Source of the DNA: Clostridium grantii DSM 8605
GTDB lineage: Bacteria > Bacillota > Clostridia > Clostridiales > Clostridiaceae
Reading direction: 5' to 3'
Assembly (NCBI RefSeq): GCF_900129965.1
Contig: NZ_FQXM01000021.1
Location: 1-64,000 of the forward strand
DNA length: 64,000 bases
The notes beneath the pieces were generated by a model, which was not told where the DNA came from, did not search any database, and worked only from the letters and a program-made list of their open reading frames with translations. Positions within the stretch are counted from its first letter, which is position 1, and each line of letters starts with the position of its first letter. A program made the position numbers and the translations under genes. This document shows positions 15,916 through 25,895 of the stretch, in pieces.

Positions 15916-17010
15916 ATGAATAAAGCAAGTATTTCTGATAAGCAAGGAGTAGCGATTATAAGCTTATTTATAACAGGCTCATCTTCAATATTTGCACAAG
16001 GACTAGAGGCAAAACAAGATTTATGGTTATCTTTTATTTTAGCAATACTTTTGGTATTGCCTATGGTATTTATATTTGCTAGACTACATAATATTTTCCC
16101 ATGTAAAGATTTATTTGATATTATTGAAATTTGTTTTGGAAAGCTTGTAGGAAAGATAATTATAATATTATATATTTGGTATGTATATTTTTTTGCTAGC
16201 GACATATTTTCTACTTATGGTGAATTTATTAATTTAGTTGGTTTACCTGATACACCTAAAATTGTTGTAAAAATATCTATTGGCATACTATGTATTTTTG
16301 GAGTAAAAAAAGGAATTCAGGTCCTAGGCAGATTTAGTGAATTTTTTATTATGGTACCTATAGTTTCTTTAGTTATAATAATAATGTTATTGCGTCCATC
16401 TATGCAAATAAATAATTTACAACCTGTATTGAGTGGAGGGATTAAACCGGTTTTACAAGGAACTTTTTCCGTGTTTACATTTCCTTTAGTTCAACTAGTG
16501 GTATTTACAATGGCTTTTTCACATTTTAATGTAAATAAATCTTCTTATAAAGTTTATATTATAGGTTTATTAATAGGAGCAACATATTTAGCTATACTTT
16601 CTACTACTAATGTACTAGTGCTAGGAGTAAATAGAGTAACAGATTATTATTTTTCTTCACATGAAACTGCAGCAAGGATAAGTGTTGGTGGCATTATACA
16701 AAGAATGGAAGTTGTTATAGATATTACATTTATCTTAGGTGGCTTTATTAAAATATCTATATTATTGATATGTGCTTGTAAAGGAATTAGTAAAATATTT
16801 GGCATTAAAGATTACAGAAGTATTATAACTCCAGTTACTTTACTTACAATTACACTATCACATTTTCAATATGATAGTGTAATGTATTTATTTGAATTTG
16901 CTAGACAAATATGGCCATACTATAATTTTCCCTTCCAGGTTATTTTACCTATTATTATATGGGTTACTGCTGAAAATAAAAGAAAAATATTGTCAAAACA
17001 ATGTAAATAG
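15916..17010 (+). CDS. GerAB/GerB-family spore germination permease (orphan)
   Basis: This 364-residue membrane protein of the APC-type spore germination family has about ten hydrophobic segments. It starts MNKASISDKQGVAIISLFIT, carries LLVLPMVFIFARLH early, and has the family stretch RMEVVIDITFILGGFIKIS (about residues 255-275). In GerA-type receptors this subunit sits in the spore inner membrane and senses small-molecule germinants together with A and C subunits. Here no gerA or gerC adjoins it; a complete cluster lies at 33811-37522. The ATG 15916 start follows GGGGGTGA; an in-frame TTG at 15901 overlaps that site. Confidence 0.85.
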   Translation: MNKASISDKQGVAIISLFITGSSSIFAQGLEAKQDLWLSFILAILLVLPMVFIFARLHNIFPCKDLFDIIEICFGKLVGKIIIILYIWYVYFFASDIFSTYGEFINLVGLPDTPKIVVKISIGILCIFGVKKGIQVLGRFSEFFIMVPIVSLVIIIMLLRPSMQINNLQPVLSGGIKPVLQGTFSVFTFPLVQLVVFTMAFSHFNVNKSSYKVYIIGLLIGATYLAILSTTNVLVLGVNRVTDYYFSSHETAARISVGGIIQRMEVVIDITFILGGFIKISILLICACKGISKIFGIKDYRSIITPVTLLTITLSHFQYDSVMYLFEFARQIWPYYNFPFQVILPIIIWVTAENKRKILSKQCK

Positions 17011-17169
17011 AATATGAAATTTCAACTTATTTTTCATGGACAAATAGCAAAATCAAATTATTAATAAGGTGAATAAGTTTTTGTTTAGAATGTACTGATA
17101 TTTACCAGCGAGGGTTGCTATTTTATTTTTATGCAAAAAAACTCAAAATAAAGATCAATAATACAATTA

Positions 17170-18642
17170 TTATATAATTGTAGAAATTAAATGCTCTAAA
17201 AATTCAATACCTTCCGATTCGGGTAAAGTATGATGTGGAATCAATTCGTTTTTTATAAAATCATCAAAAAGATGGACAATTGGGTTGGCGGTGATAATAC
17301 CTTCATCAAAATCTTCACCATAACCACAACATGAATCAACAATATAAATAACATGATTTTCATAGTAACTAAATTCAATATTTCCGATATAATAATTATC
17401 TTTAAGTAGATAAAGCTTAAAAAAATTATTTTCTTTTATTTGTTTTAATATGAACTTTAGAGTAAATATAACCTCATCTTTTGTGAATTCCCTAAAGCAA
17501 TAGAAGTGATCCGTTAACATTCTGGTATTCACAAAATCTCGTAAACCTCGTTTAGTAAATAAGGTTATTTTCATCTTATTAACAGTAAAATAGTTTTTGA
17601 ACCTTTCCAAATTAATTTTAATTAGTTCCCGGATTTGGGGATGATTCTCTGATAAGCCTAAGAAGTTAGCATCTTCAAGCATATTATATAGAATATCTGA
17701 AGGAATCATTTGAAAACATAAGTTTTGCTTAATTAGATATTCAGAAGTGTTTTTTTCTAAATGAAGTAAATAATCACATAAATCAATTAGTTTTTCTATA
17801 TGAGTATTATTTTCATCATATCTTCGTATACTTTGGCAATCAAATTTTATCGTGTTGTAATAGTTCAAATAAAAAGTGTAAAGAAAATCACCAGGGTTAT
17901 TTGATAGTATAGAAAAATTAGTTTTATTATTAAAGCATATTAAATCAGTACTGCTATCTCCATTAATAGGAACCTTATTGACAACAATAAAATTTGAAAA
18001 AATAGAAGTAGTATCATTTAATAGACTGTTATGCTTAAGAGAGGTAGTATAGTATCCGTTATAGTTTTTAAAATTTATTAATTTGTATATGGAGGAAAAT
18101 GTATCTGCATTTTTGCTATGAGAATCATCCATAAATATGATATGTTCTATTGAAATTTTAGTATTAGTAGCTGTGTGTATAAGGGATATTAGAATTTCAG
18201 CAAGTTTAGGAATTGGTAAATCAAAAATTATTATATTAACTGTAGAACATTCTAAGTATGAATGAAATAGGTTCATTAGTGTTGAAAGGTTATTTTTTGT
18301 TTTACCGAATATTTTATGGAAATATATAGGTTCTGACTTCTTGCTTTTCGAGATTTGAAGTAAAACGTTCCTTGCATAATATTTATCTTTACCAACTTTG
18401 CTTACTTCTACAGATTTATTAAGTTGTTTACGCTCCGACGCAGAAAGAGAAAGGGGGTCAAGTCTAATAAGTTTTGATTTAAAACTTTCAATAACATCTA
18501 TGCTACTCTCGTCTTTAAGTAATCTATGTATTGTGTTTCTACTTTTGGTATTGGTTAAATTAGCCAGTTTAGTAATAGAAATATTTTTCTTTTTTAAAAT
18601 TACACTTAAATATTCTCCAAAAGTAAGCAATTGTATGTCCAT
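17170..18642 (-). CDS. Large helix-turn-helix regulator of unknown family
   Basis: This 490-residue protein has a Cro/C1-like HTH at its N-terminus: FGEYLSVILKKKNISITKLA, followed by a recognition-helix-like NTKSRNTIHRLLKDESS (about residues 28-44). The long remainder has no membrane segment and no domain I recognise. It has several Asp/Asn-rich stretches and a CCGYGEDFDEG segment near the end. ATG 18642 is chosen because GAAGGATG lies upstream; the frame is open 27 codons further but without a good start. It may bind DNA and sense a ligand through the C-terminal part. It stands alone on the minus strand beside the broken amidase and the ART locus; a link to that locus is possible but not shown. 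Confidence 0.55.
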   Translation of the reverse strand: MDIQLLTFGEYLSVILKKKNISITKLANLTNTKSRNTIHRLLKDESSIDVIESFKSKLIRLDPLSLSASERKQLNKSVEVSKVGKDKYYARNVLLQISKSKKSEPIYFHKIFGKTKNNLSTLMNLFHSYLECSTVNIIIFDLPIPKLAEILISLIHTATNTKISIEHIIFMDDSHSKNADTFSSIYKLINFKNYNGYYTTSLKHNSLLNDTTSIFSNFIVVNKVPINGDSSTDLICFNNKTNFSILSNNPGDFLYTFYLNYYNTIKFDCQSIRRYDENNTHIEKLIDLCDYLLHLEKNTSEYLIKQNLCFQMIPSDILYNMLEDANFLGLSENHPQIRELIKINLERFKNYFTVNKMKITLFTKRGLRDFVNTRMLTDHFYCFREFTKDEVIFTLKFILKQIKENNFFKLYLLKDNYYIGNIEFSYYENHVIYIVDSCCGYGEDFDEGIITANPIVHLFDDFIKNELIPHHTLPESEGIEFLEHLISTII

Positions 18643-18886
18643 AGTATCACATCCTTCATTTAAAATACACCATAATAAGGAATATGAAATAGTATATGTT
18701 AATATGACACAAGAATAAGACACTAGGGTTATGTGGCATAAAATGTAGATAAGAATAAAAAACAGACCACTTTATACTGATAAAATTCCTATATAAAAAA
18801 TATAGATGTATATATAGATAATTGTTTTTACATCTATAATGGTAGTAAATTTGAATAATGTGGAAGAAAAATACCATCAAGGTTTG

Positions 18887-19519
18887 ATGAAAGACAAGAA
18901 AAAAATGAGTACTCCGTTAATTATGATAATTGTAGTATTCATTGTTTCAACTGGAATAATAATTAACTATGATTTTATTAAAGAAAATATAGTAGAAGCG
19001 CTATATTATTAGCAAAACACCGGAGTCTGTTGTGAATCTAGAGGTTGATTAAAAATTGGAAAAGTATTTAATTGATGCAGGATATAAAGTGATTTTAACT
19101 CGTAGAAGCAACAGCGAAACTTTTTCTAATATTGAAAGAGCCGAGATAGGTAATGAGAATGATGCTGACCTAGTTGTAAGAATACATGCATATGGATCAA
19201 ATAACCAATCTATAAATGGAGCATCTATGCTAGTTCCTGGTGATGTGGGTTATGCAGATGATATATGTGAAGTAAGTGAACAATATGGAAGAAGTATTTT
19301 AGATGCCATGACAGACGAAGTGGGGATGAAAAACAGAGGTATTGTGGAAAAAAAAATATTAGAGGATTTAACTGGTCTAAAGTCCCTGTCATTTTGGGTG
19401 AAATGGGATTTATGTCAAATTCACAAGAAGATAAGTTGTTAGCAACAGAGGATTACCAAGAGAAACTGGCTGAGGCATTATTTAAAGGGATTGATGAAGC
19501 ACTGAGAAAGCAAAATTAG
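18887..19519 (+). pseudogene. N-acetylmuramoyl-L-alanine amidase (CwlD/Amidase_3), broken
   Basis: Starting at ATG 18887 an N-terminal signal anchor (MSTPLIMIIVVFIVSTGIII) is readable and ends in a TAG. The sequence resumes as ESVVNLEVD, TAA, KLEKYLIDAGYKVILTRR. It continues with NDADLVVRIHAYGS, and after a frameshift near 19385 ends with VPVILGEMGFMSNSQEDKLL. The first zinc-binding block (normally DAGHGG) is deleted, so it cannot be functional. This is a germination or cortex-type amidase relic next to a germination permease. Confidence 0.8.
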
Positions 19520-19697
19520 AAATTAATTAAGCGGCATGAAATTTTAGAAGTACTATTTTAAATAGGAATAAAGTAATATAGCATTGATAAAACATGTTAC
19601 ATATCGTCCAGAAGAAAGTTAGATGTAATAGGAATAGAGATAGATGGGGTTGATTTTAATAAAGGAAGATCTAAGGCAGAAAAAAGGAGATAGAGCG

Positions 19698-21125
19698 TTG
19701 AAAATAGTAGAAGCCAATGGAAGAAAAAAGGATTATAGAAATAATGATACTAAATACAATAATATGGAAGAAGAACGAGAATTATGGATGAGTATGCTTA
19801 GTGAAGAAGAAAAAAAGGTTATTATGGAATATTCTAGTGATGATGAAGTTGAAGGAGACAAAATCTATGAGAATATTAATAATGTAAATAGAATAGTAGA
19901 TACCAAATTTAAGGGAAATAATTTAGATAGATCTGAGCTCTTATCAACGGCAGTAAGAAAGTCGATGGTACCAGATGATATAACTGTGTATAGAGGGGTA
20001 GGGAATGACGCCCTAGGGCATCTTGCAAATTTACAAGATTACGAACTTATTGGCAAGAAAAAAGTGGAAATGGGCTTCATGAGTACAAGTTTGCGTAAAG
20101 GTAAAGAATTTAAAAGCGATATGATTTATGAGATAAAAGTACCTAAAGGGTCATCGGGAGCATATATAAGGGATATTTCTCCATTTAGTAATACTGAAGA
20201 TGAAGTCTTATTCGATAAAATGAGTTTGTTAGAGATTGAAAATGTTAGATATGAGGATACTAATAATGGAAGCAAGAAGAGGGTCATTGAAATGAGACTT
20301 ATAAAGAGTGGAGTTGGGAATCTAAAAGATAGTTCAACAAAAGATAACAAAGGTATTAATAAGGAATTAAAATCAGGGAGTGATGCTATTCATAGAGTTG
20401 AAGATAAAGAAGGTGTCGAAGAAAAAGAAGATAACCTCAAATTAAATGATAGTCATGAAATCATATTAGAAAAAGAGCCATATAGTGTGGATTTAAAAAA
20501 AGAAAAGTCAAAGGAAGAAGAACAATTTCAAGAAATGATAAAAAAAATAGAGAACAAAGAAGAAGATAAATATATGGATAAATCAAAAGAGGAATATGAT
20601 AATTCATCAAAAATTATAGGCGGTGAGTCAAAGACAGAGGATCAAAGTGAATCACTAGTTATGGGTGTAGAGTCACAAGAAGTTGAATCAAAAACAGAAG
20701 AATGCGAAGCGTTATCTAAAGGAGTAGAGTTACAAGAAATAAACTTAAAAACAGAAGAGGAAAGTGAATTATTAGTAAAAAATATAGATTTACAAGAGGA
20801 AAAGCATGAATCAGAAAAAGAGAGTGAAACAATAACAGAAGGATTAGAATCACAACAAGAGGATGAAAGTGCAGAAGATATATTTAGGGCGGTTGATGAA
20901 AATGAAATGTATGAGGCCGCTGATAAAATCAAAAATTCAAATTCACAACAGGATGAGTATCAAATGGAAATGGAGGCAGGAAAAGATTCTAGCAGTATAT
21001 TTAATGAAAATGAAGAGTCAGAAGCGTTATCAGAGAAAGTAGATTTACCAGAAAGTATTGAAAAAAATACAGATGATAAGAACAATGAAAATGGAAATAG
21101 CAATGATAATAATTATTATATGTAA
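19698..21125 (+). CDS. ADP-ribosyltransferase (R-S-ExE) with long acidic repetitive tail
   Basis: The N-terminal ~200 residues are an ADPRT exoenzyme domain: the arginine motif VYRGVG (nt ~19987), the serine motif FMSTSL (~20076) and the catalytic EDEVLF (~20198), which has the ExE form of arginine-modifying toxins. There is no signal peptide or membrane segment. The remaining ~250 residues are highly charged, with imperfect ~22-residue repeats built on LQE and KTEEESE-like units, probably disordered or coiled-coil. I chose TTG 19698 because GGAG lies 8 nt upstream; ATG 19644 is an alternative. The VirD4/TrwB-like ATPase gene starts 16 bp downstream. It is probably an effector modifying host or competitor proteins, delivered or regulated by the locus (inference). 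Confidence 0.75.
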   Translation: MKIVEANGRKKDYRNNDTKYNNMEEERELWMSMLSEEEKKVIMEYSSDDEVEGDKIYENINNVNRIVDTKFKGNNLDRSELLSTAVRKSMVPDDITVYRGVGNDALGHLANLQDYELIGKKKVEMGFMSTSLRKGKEFKSDMIYEIKVPKGSSGAYIRDISPFSNTEDEVLFDKMSLLEIENVRYEDTNNGSKKRVIEMRLIKSGVGNLKDSSTKDNKGINKELKSGSDAIHRVEDKEGVEEKEDNLKLNDSHEIILEKEPYSVDLKKEKSKEEEQFQEMIKKIENKEEDKYMDKSKEEYDNSSKIIGGESKTEDQSESLVMGVESQEVESKTEECEALSKGVELQEINLKTEEESELLVKNIDLQEEKHESEKESETITEGLESQQEDESAEDIFRAVDENEMYEAADKIKNSNSQQDEYQMEMEAGKDSSSIFNENEESEALSEKVDLPESIEKNTDDKNNENGNSNDNNYYM

Positions 21126-21141
21126 TAGAGCGGAGGTATAA

Positions 21142-22434
21142 ATGAATAGTTCACTAAAAAGAGTAGATTATTTAGAAGGAAAGTTCTTAGAGGAAAATAA
21201 ATCATTATATCTGCCTAATAGTAAAGTATTATTTATAGGTAATGAGGCTAGTATAGGACTCGATGAGGAATTACTAAGCAAGCATATTCTTTTCATTGGA
21301 GGTATTGGGACAGGAAAAACAAATGCAATGCTACAGTCAATTGAACAGATACAGAAAAATATGAATAAAAATGATGTGATGATTATATTTGATACAAAGG
21401 GTGATTTTTATAATCAATTTTATCGTAAAGGCATAGATGCTGTTATTAGTAACGATGATAAAGCAACTGGAGTATGTAACATTGACTATTGGAATTTAAT
21501 GAAAGAAGCAATGGTTGATGGAGATGCTCATTTAGAAGAGAATTTGCTAGAAATATGTACTACCTTGTTTCAAGAGAAGATATCAAAATCTCAGAATCCC
21601 TTTTTCCCATTAGCAGCAAAAGATGTCTTTTATGGAATATTAACATATTTAATAAGGCGCGGAAAAGCTATGCATAACAAGGAGTTAAATTTATTCTTAA
21701 ATCAAGCATCTATCAAGCAAGTAATTGAAAGATTAGAATTGCATAAGGATTTAAAGAGTATTGTTAACTATATATCAAATCCGGAGTCACCTCAGACACA
21801 AGGGGTATATTCAGAGTTGCAACAAGTAAGGCGAGAATTATTAGTAGGAAACTTTAGGAAAGAAGGTGGTTTGTCAATACGAGATTTTGTAAGAAATAAA
21901 GGCGGACGAACTCTCTTTATTGAGTATGATTTAGGAATTGGTAAAGTATTGACCCCAATATATCGTTTAATGATAGATTTAGCAATTAAGGAGTCATTAT
22001 CGAGAAATAAAAGTGAAGGTAATGTTTATTACATTATTGATGAGTTTATGTTGTTACCAAATCTCTATCATATAGAAAATGGGTTGAATTTTGGTAGGAG
22101 TTTAGGTGCTAAATTTATTGTAGCTATGCAAAATGTTGAACAGATAAGGTCTAGTTATGGATATGAGATAGCAAATAGTATCTTATCGGGATTTAATACT
22201 AATGTATCATTTAGGGTTAATGATTATGCTACTAGGGAATTTGTGAAAAGTATATATGGCCAAAATAGAAAGAAAATAGCTTATAATTCTTTAGTAAGTA
22301 CGCAGCCTATTCGAGAAGAGGTGATATTATCGAATGTTGTTGAGGATTGGGATATAAGTAGTTTAGGGGTGGGTGAAGCAATTATCTCAATTGGGAAAAT
22401 GCAACCTACAAAATTTAAGTTTGAGAAGTATTAA
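21142..22434 (+). CDS. VirD4/TrwB/TraD-like coupling-type ATPase
   Basis: This 430-residue P-loop ATPase is of the FtsK/HerA-VirD4 group. Walker A is FIGGIGTGKTNAM (residues 51-63). IIFDTKGDFYNQF follows (about 77-89), as in TraG/VirD4 proteins, and Walker B is VYYIIDEFMLLP (about 295-306). The late block GAKFIVAMQNVEQIRSSYG matches the family. There are no N-terminal transmembrane helices, unlike classic conjugative coupling proteins. No relaxase or type IV secretion genes are in the window. It is adjacent to the ADP-ribosyltransferase gene and probably cotranscribed, so it may pump protein or DNA, or act as an assembly ATPase, for this locus. Confidence 0.75.
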   Translation: MNSSLKRVDYLEGKFLEENKSLYLPNSKVLFIGNEASIGLDEELLSKHILFIGGIGTGKTNAMLQSIEQIQKNMNKNDVMIIFDTKGDFYNQFYRKGIDAVISNDDKATGVCNIDYWNLMKEAMVDGDAHLEENLLEICTTLFQEKISKSQNPFFPLAAKDVFYGILTYLIRRGKAMHNKELNLFLNQASIKQVIERLELHKDLKSIVNYISNPESPQTQGVYSELQQVRRELLVGNFRKEGGLSIRDFVRNKGGRTLFIEYDLGIGKVLTPIYRLMIDLAIKESLSRNKSEGNVYYIIDEFMLLPNLYHIENGLNFGRSLGAKFIVAMQNVEQIRSSYGYEIANSILSGFNTNVSFRVNDYATREFVKSIYGQNRKKIAYNSLVSTQPIREEVILSNVVEDWDISSLGVGEAIISIGKMQPTKFKFEKY

Positions 22435-22471
22435 TTTTAGTTATAGTGAAAATTATTGGAGGCGAATATTA

Positions 22472-23413
22472 ATGATAAATATTATACCAAAGTTAGTTAC
22501 TAAGTGTGAAGACGAAAAATTGGTGAGACAATATAATTGTACAAGTTTGCATTCTAAATTACTTGGAGTAAAAACTGAAGGTAATTTAGCGGTAACGAAT
22601 AAGAGGGTGATTTTTAATGCAACAGGTAAGTCTAGAGCGGGCAAAAGTATTATTCAAAGTGAAGTACCAATTGAAGATATTTCAGGAATAGGATTTTATA
22701 AGGGAACTTATTTCAGTTTAATGCATTTATTATTTGTGGCAGTGAGTACTTTGTTCTTTATAAGTTTTTTCACATCTAGCGCTGTAGCTCTTTTAATTTA
22801 TGATTATGAAGTTTCCACAATTCTACTATGGATTACTGGAATAGGATTACTGGGGGCTAGTTTTTTCATAAGAGCAGAAAAGGTTTGGAGATGCATTTGT
22901 TTGGGGATTTCTGCATCTTCATTTACAATACTTGGTGGGGTATCAAGCCTGAGTAGTATTATATTTGGTGGTTACAGTTCTAGTTATGGGAATAACAGTA
23001 GTAGCGAACGAGGAGTAATTCTATTAATTGCTGTTGTGTTGGGCATATATTATTTAGTTAGTATTCTGTCGTACTCCAAAAGGCAAACAATGTCTATGTC
23101 TATTAATTCAAAGAGTGGTGGAGGTTCTCCTATCCATATATCAGGCATACGAAGTCTAGGCTTTTCAAACCAAGCAGCATCTAAAGCGTTAGAAGCTGAT
23201 CCGGGTAGGGATGCTGAAAAATTAATTAAGGAATTAGGGGCAGTTATTATGGATATTCAAAAGTTGGGCGAATTGGCTTGTGAGAAGTGGTGTAAATCTG
23301 ATATGTCTACAGATAATGAGGAGCCTTCAGAACTTAATACCTGCGCTAAATGTAATACTAATAATTCACATAGTTCTAAGTATTGCATTAAATGTGGGAA
23401 TAAATTACATTAA
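22472..23413 (+). CDS. Membrane protein: bacterial PH-like domain, TM segments, zinc ribbon
   Basis: This 313-residue protein has an N-terminal PH-like domain with the signature LAVTNKRVIFNATGKS and PIEDISGIGFYKGTYF. About four hydrophobic segments follow (roughly residues 80-125 and 140-200), then a cytoplasmic segment with EADPGRDAEKLIKELGAVIM. It ends in a zinc ribbon with CAKCNTNNSH and YCIKCGNKL. ATG 22472 with GGAGG upstream is the start. The next gene is a paralogue lacking the ribbon. PH-like domains bind lipids or proteins, so a membrane platform for the ATPase is a reasonable guess. Confidence 0.65.
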   Translation: MINIIPKLVTKCEDEKLVRQYNCTSLHSKLLGVKTEGNLAVTNKRVIFNATGKSRAGKSIIQSEVPIEDISGIGFYKGTYFSLMHLLFVAVSTLFFISFFTSSAVALLIYDYEVSTILLWITGIGLLGASFFIRAEKVWRCICLGISASSFTILGGVSSLSSIIFGGYSSSYGNNSSSERGVILLIAVVLGIYYLVSILSYSKRQTMSMSINSKSGGGSPIHISGIRSLGFSNQAASKALEADPGRDAEKLIKELGAVIMDIQKLGELACEKWCKSDMSTDNEEPSELNTCAKCNTNNSHSSKYCIKCGNKLH

Positions 23414-23426
23414 GGGGCGATAGTAT

Positions 23427-24248
23427 ATGGCGAATAAAAAAGAATTATTATTTAAGTTGTCAGATGAACAAGAAAAAATAGTTAGGATATATGAGTGTAC
23501 ATTGTTAAGAAAGATAATAGGGGGAAAGTCAAAGGGTGAATTATACGTTACTAATAAACGAGTGATTTATGGAAGTGAAGGAAAATCAATAAGAGGTAAG
23601 AGTATATACTTGAATGAGATGCCAATTGAAGACGTATCTGGTATGAAATTCTATATGGGAACAGATATAGGTATAGTCAAAATAATAATCTTAAGTATAT
23701 TTATACAATTGCTGTCGACACCTATTTTTATGATACTACCAGATTTTATTTCACATTGGTTTTTTGGAATAATTATTATGGTTCCTTTTGTTCTTTCATG
23801 TATTGTATCAGCCGATTTACTGAGTGAAAGTGCTAAAAATAATCTTGCCAGTAATTTAAAGGCCTTCAATGAAAATGGTGTTTTTAGGCAAGTAATAAGT
23901 AATAATAACACTATTATTATGAAAGGAGCTTTTTTTATTGGTATATTTATTTTAGTAAACTATTTTATTAGGGATATGCTAATTTTAAAGTTATGTATGA
24001 TGGCAATTATTATTTTTTTTACATTAGGACGTAAGCAAGTTTTTTCGTTTACATTGTTTTCAAAGACAAGTAAAGGCACAGGAATGTATCTGCCAGGTAA
24101 ATTAATTACAATTAAAGAAACAACAGCTATGGATACATTAGAGGCTGGTCCAGCTAGGGATGCAGAAATACTGATAAAAGAACTAGGTGCATTAATTATG
24201 GATATAAATAAATTTGGTGAATTAGGAGTAGAGAAGTGGATAAAGTAG
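23427..24248 (+). CDS. Paralogue of the upstream PH-like membrane protein, without zinc ribbon
   Basis: This protein of 273 residues is colinear with its neighbour: LYVTNKRVIYGSEGKS, PIEDVSGMKFYMGTD, hydrophobic segments in the middle, and EAGPARDAEILIKELGALIM near the end. It stops at EKW, where the other protein continues to a zinc ribbon. It starts 13 bp after the upstream stop, with GGGGCGA as ribosome site. This is a tandem duplication followed by divergence, implying that the two proteins may form a heteromer. Confidence 0.65.
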   Translation: MANKKELLFKLSDEQEKIVRIYECTLLRKIIGGKSKGELYVTNKRVIYGSEGKSIRGKSIYLNEMPIEDVSGMKFYMGTDIGIVKIIILSIFIQLLSTPIFMILPDFISHWFFGIIIMVPFVLSCIVSADLLSESAKNNLASNLKAFNENGVFRQVISNNNTIIMKGAFFIGIFILVNYFIRDMLILKLCMMAIIIFFTLGRKQVFSFTLFSKTSKGTGMYLPGKLITIKETTAMDTLEAGPARDAEILIKELGALIMDINKFGELGVEKWIK

Positions 24249-24399
24249 AATTGTTTGTTTGATATATGATTAGTATGACAATAGTAGGCTGAATTGCATA
24301 GGGTTAGTAAAGTTGCAGCAACATTAGCTGTGTTATTTTAAATGGTACTTTTTATTAAATAAAATAAGATTAATAGGAAATTATTGAGGAGGGATTTAA

Positions 24400-25812
24400 A
24401 TTTATTGTACAAGGTGTGGGAAAGAAAGGGATAAAAATACTAGTTTTTGTTCACAATGTGGATATGAATTCGATATGGAAACAAAAAAGCATTATGAAAT
24501 TGAGATTAGCACATTAAATGGCGAGTATGAAGAAAATATTAATAATAAAGAAGATATTAATAATAAAGAAGATGCAAAGGAAAGGGATAATAAGAAAATT
24601 GATAAAAAAGTAAAACTTATTATTGCATTGATTATTATAGCCATAGTGATTTTACTGGGTATCTTTACAAAATATGATTTTATAGAAAAAACTATAACAG
24701 ATAATATATCAAATATTAAGAATGAGCCCCAAAATCTATTAAATGAGGAAATTCCTTCAAAAAATTCAACAGCAGAGGACAGTCCTATAATTCAAAATCA
24801 TAATTATGATGAGAATGATTTATTATTCCTTACTGAAAATAAGGGATACACATATATATGGAAAACATCCCAAGGAATTACATATATTGAGGATGACATT
24901 GATATCAATAATGATGGGATAAATGAAAGTATTAAAATGAGTTATGATAGCACAAATGGTATAAAGGCTATAATATTTATGGGTGGTTACGCATATGATT
25001 TAGTGCCTAACACACCAGTTCCTATAGAAATAGCAGATGAGGATAACCTAATAGATGGATGGATAATGCAATTATCTATTGTGGACATTGATGGGGATGA
25101 TAGATATGAGCTTATAGTTGCCTATGGAGATGCATCTATATCATTGGGAATGACAATATTTAAAATATTTGGAAGTGGTAATGATCCAGATTTTGAAGAA
25201 AACTTTCAGTGCATAGGATATATAGAAGGGCAAGAATATGCTAGATTGACAGATAACTATATCATTGAGGTTCCTTATGGTTCTCAAGGCTTATTTACGT
25301 CATATAAGATGGAAAATAAATGGCTCACAGAATTTGATAATGAAATTTCAAATGACAATTATCAGCAAGAAGAAGTGGAATTATCATTTAAACGCCCAGT
25401 TTCAGTAAGCACGTCTTCTTATTTAGAGCCAAACAATAATCTCACCTATTATGCAAAAAATGTGGTTGATATGGATACCTCCACTGCATGGGTTGAGGGT
25501 GTTTCAGGTGATGGAATTGGAGAATGGGTAGAAGTGGAGTTTGAGGGGGAAGTAATAGTACAAAGGATTGAAATTGAAAATGGTTATCAAAAATCCAGTG
25601 ATATATATTATAAAAATAATAGGCCAAAGAAAATTAGAATTGAATTTTCTAATGGTGAGGATATGGTTGTAAATCTAAATGATGATTATAATAGTTACCA
25701 ATTCGTAGAGTTCAATCCAATCAAAACAGAATTCATTAGAATAACACTTGAAGAGGTTTATAAGGGAAGTAAATATGAGGACACTTGTATTTCTGAAATA
25801 AGATCGTATTGA
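24400..25812 (+). CDS. Zinc-ribbon membrane protein with glycan-binding-like C-terminus; apparent AUU start
   Basis: The reading frame begins ATT TAT TGT at 24400, directly after an in-frame TAA, with GGAGGG 6 nt upstream. This gives (M)YCTRCGKERDKNTSFCSQCG, a perfect zinc-ribbon N-terminus. The first in-frame ATG (24475) would remove it. Next come a charged stretch, one membrane helix (VKLIIALIIIAIVILLGIFT, about residues 68-88) and a region with DINNDGINES and DIDGDDRYELIVAYGD like FG-GAP/Ca-binding loops. The C-terminal ~140 residues have the discoidin-like fold seen in NADase-type glycan-binding proteins, including TSTAWVEGVSGDGIGEWVEV. The topology suggests an outside sensor or adhesin. 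AUU starts are very rare and may limit expression. Confidence 0.7.
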   Translation: MYCTRCGKERDKNTSFCSQCGYEFDMETKKHYEIEISTLNGEYEENINNKEDINNKEDAKERDNKKIDKKVKLIIALIIIAIVILLGIFTKYDFIEKTITDNISNIKNEPQNLLNEEIPSKNSTAEDSPIIQNHNYDENDLLFLTENKGYTYIWKTSQGITYIEDDIDINNDGINESIKMSYDSTNGIKAIIFMGGYAYDLVPNTPVPIEIADEDNLIDGWIMQLSIVDIDGDDRYELIVAYGDASISLGMTIFKIFGSGNDPDFEENFQCIGYIEGQEYARLTDNYIIEVPYGSQGLFTSYKMENKWLTEFDNEISNDNYQQEEVELSFKRPVSVSTSSYLEPNNNLTYYAKNVVDMDTSTAWVEGVSGDGIGEWVEVEFEGEVIVQRIEIENGYQKSSDIYYKNNRPKKIRIEFSNGEDMVVNLNDDYNSYQFVEFNPIKTEFIRITLEEVYKGSKYEDTCISEIRSY

Positions 25813-25895
25813 AGAAATGAAATAAAAATATATCAATATTTAAATAATTACAACATTAATAATTGCAAATTATTTAAGAAGTGGAGGTATTAAAG

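Noticed and set aside
21142..22434. Part of an integrative conjugative element
   Set aside because: No relaxase, VirB4, VirB6, integrase or oriT-like features adjoin; only the coupling-type ATPase is present.
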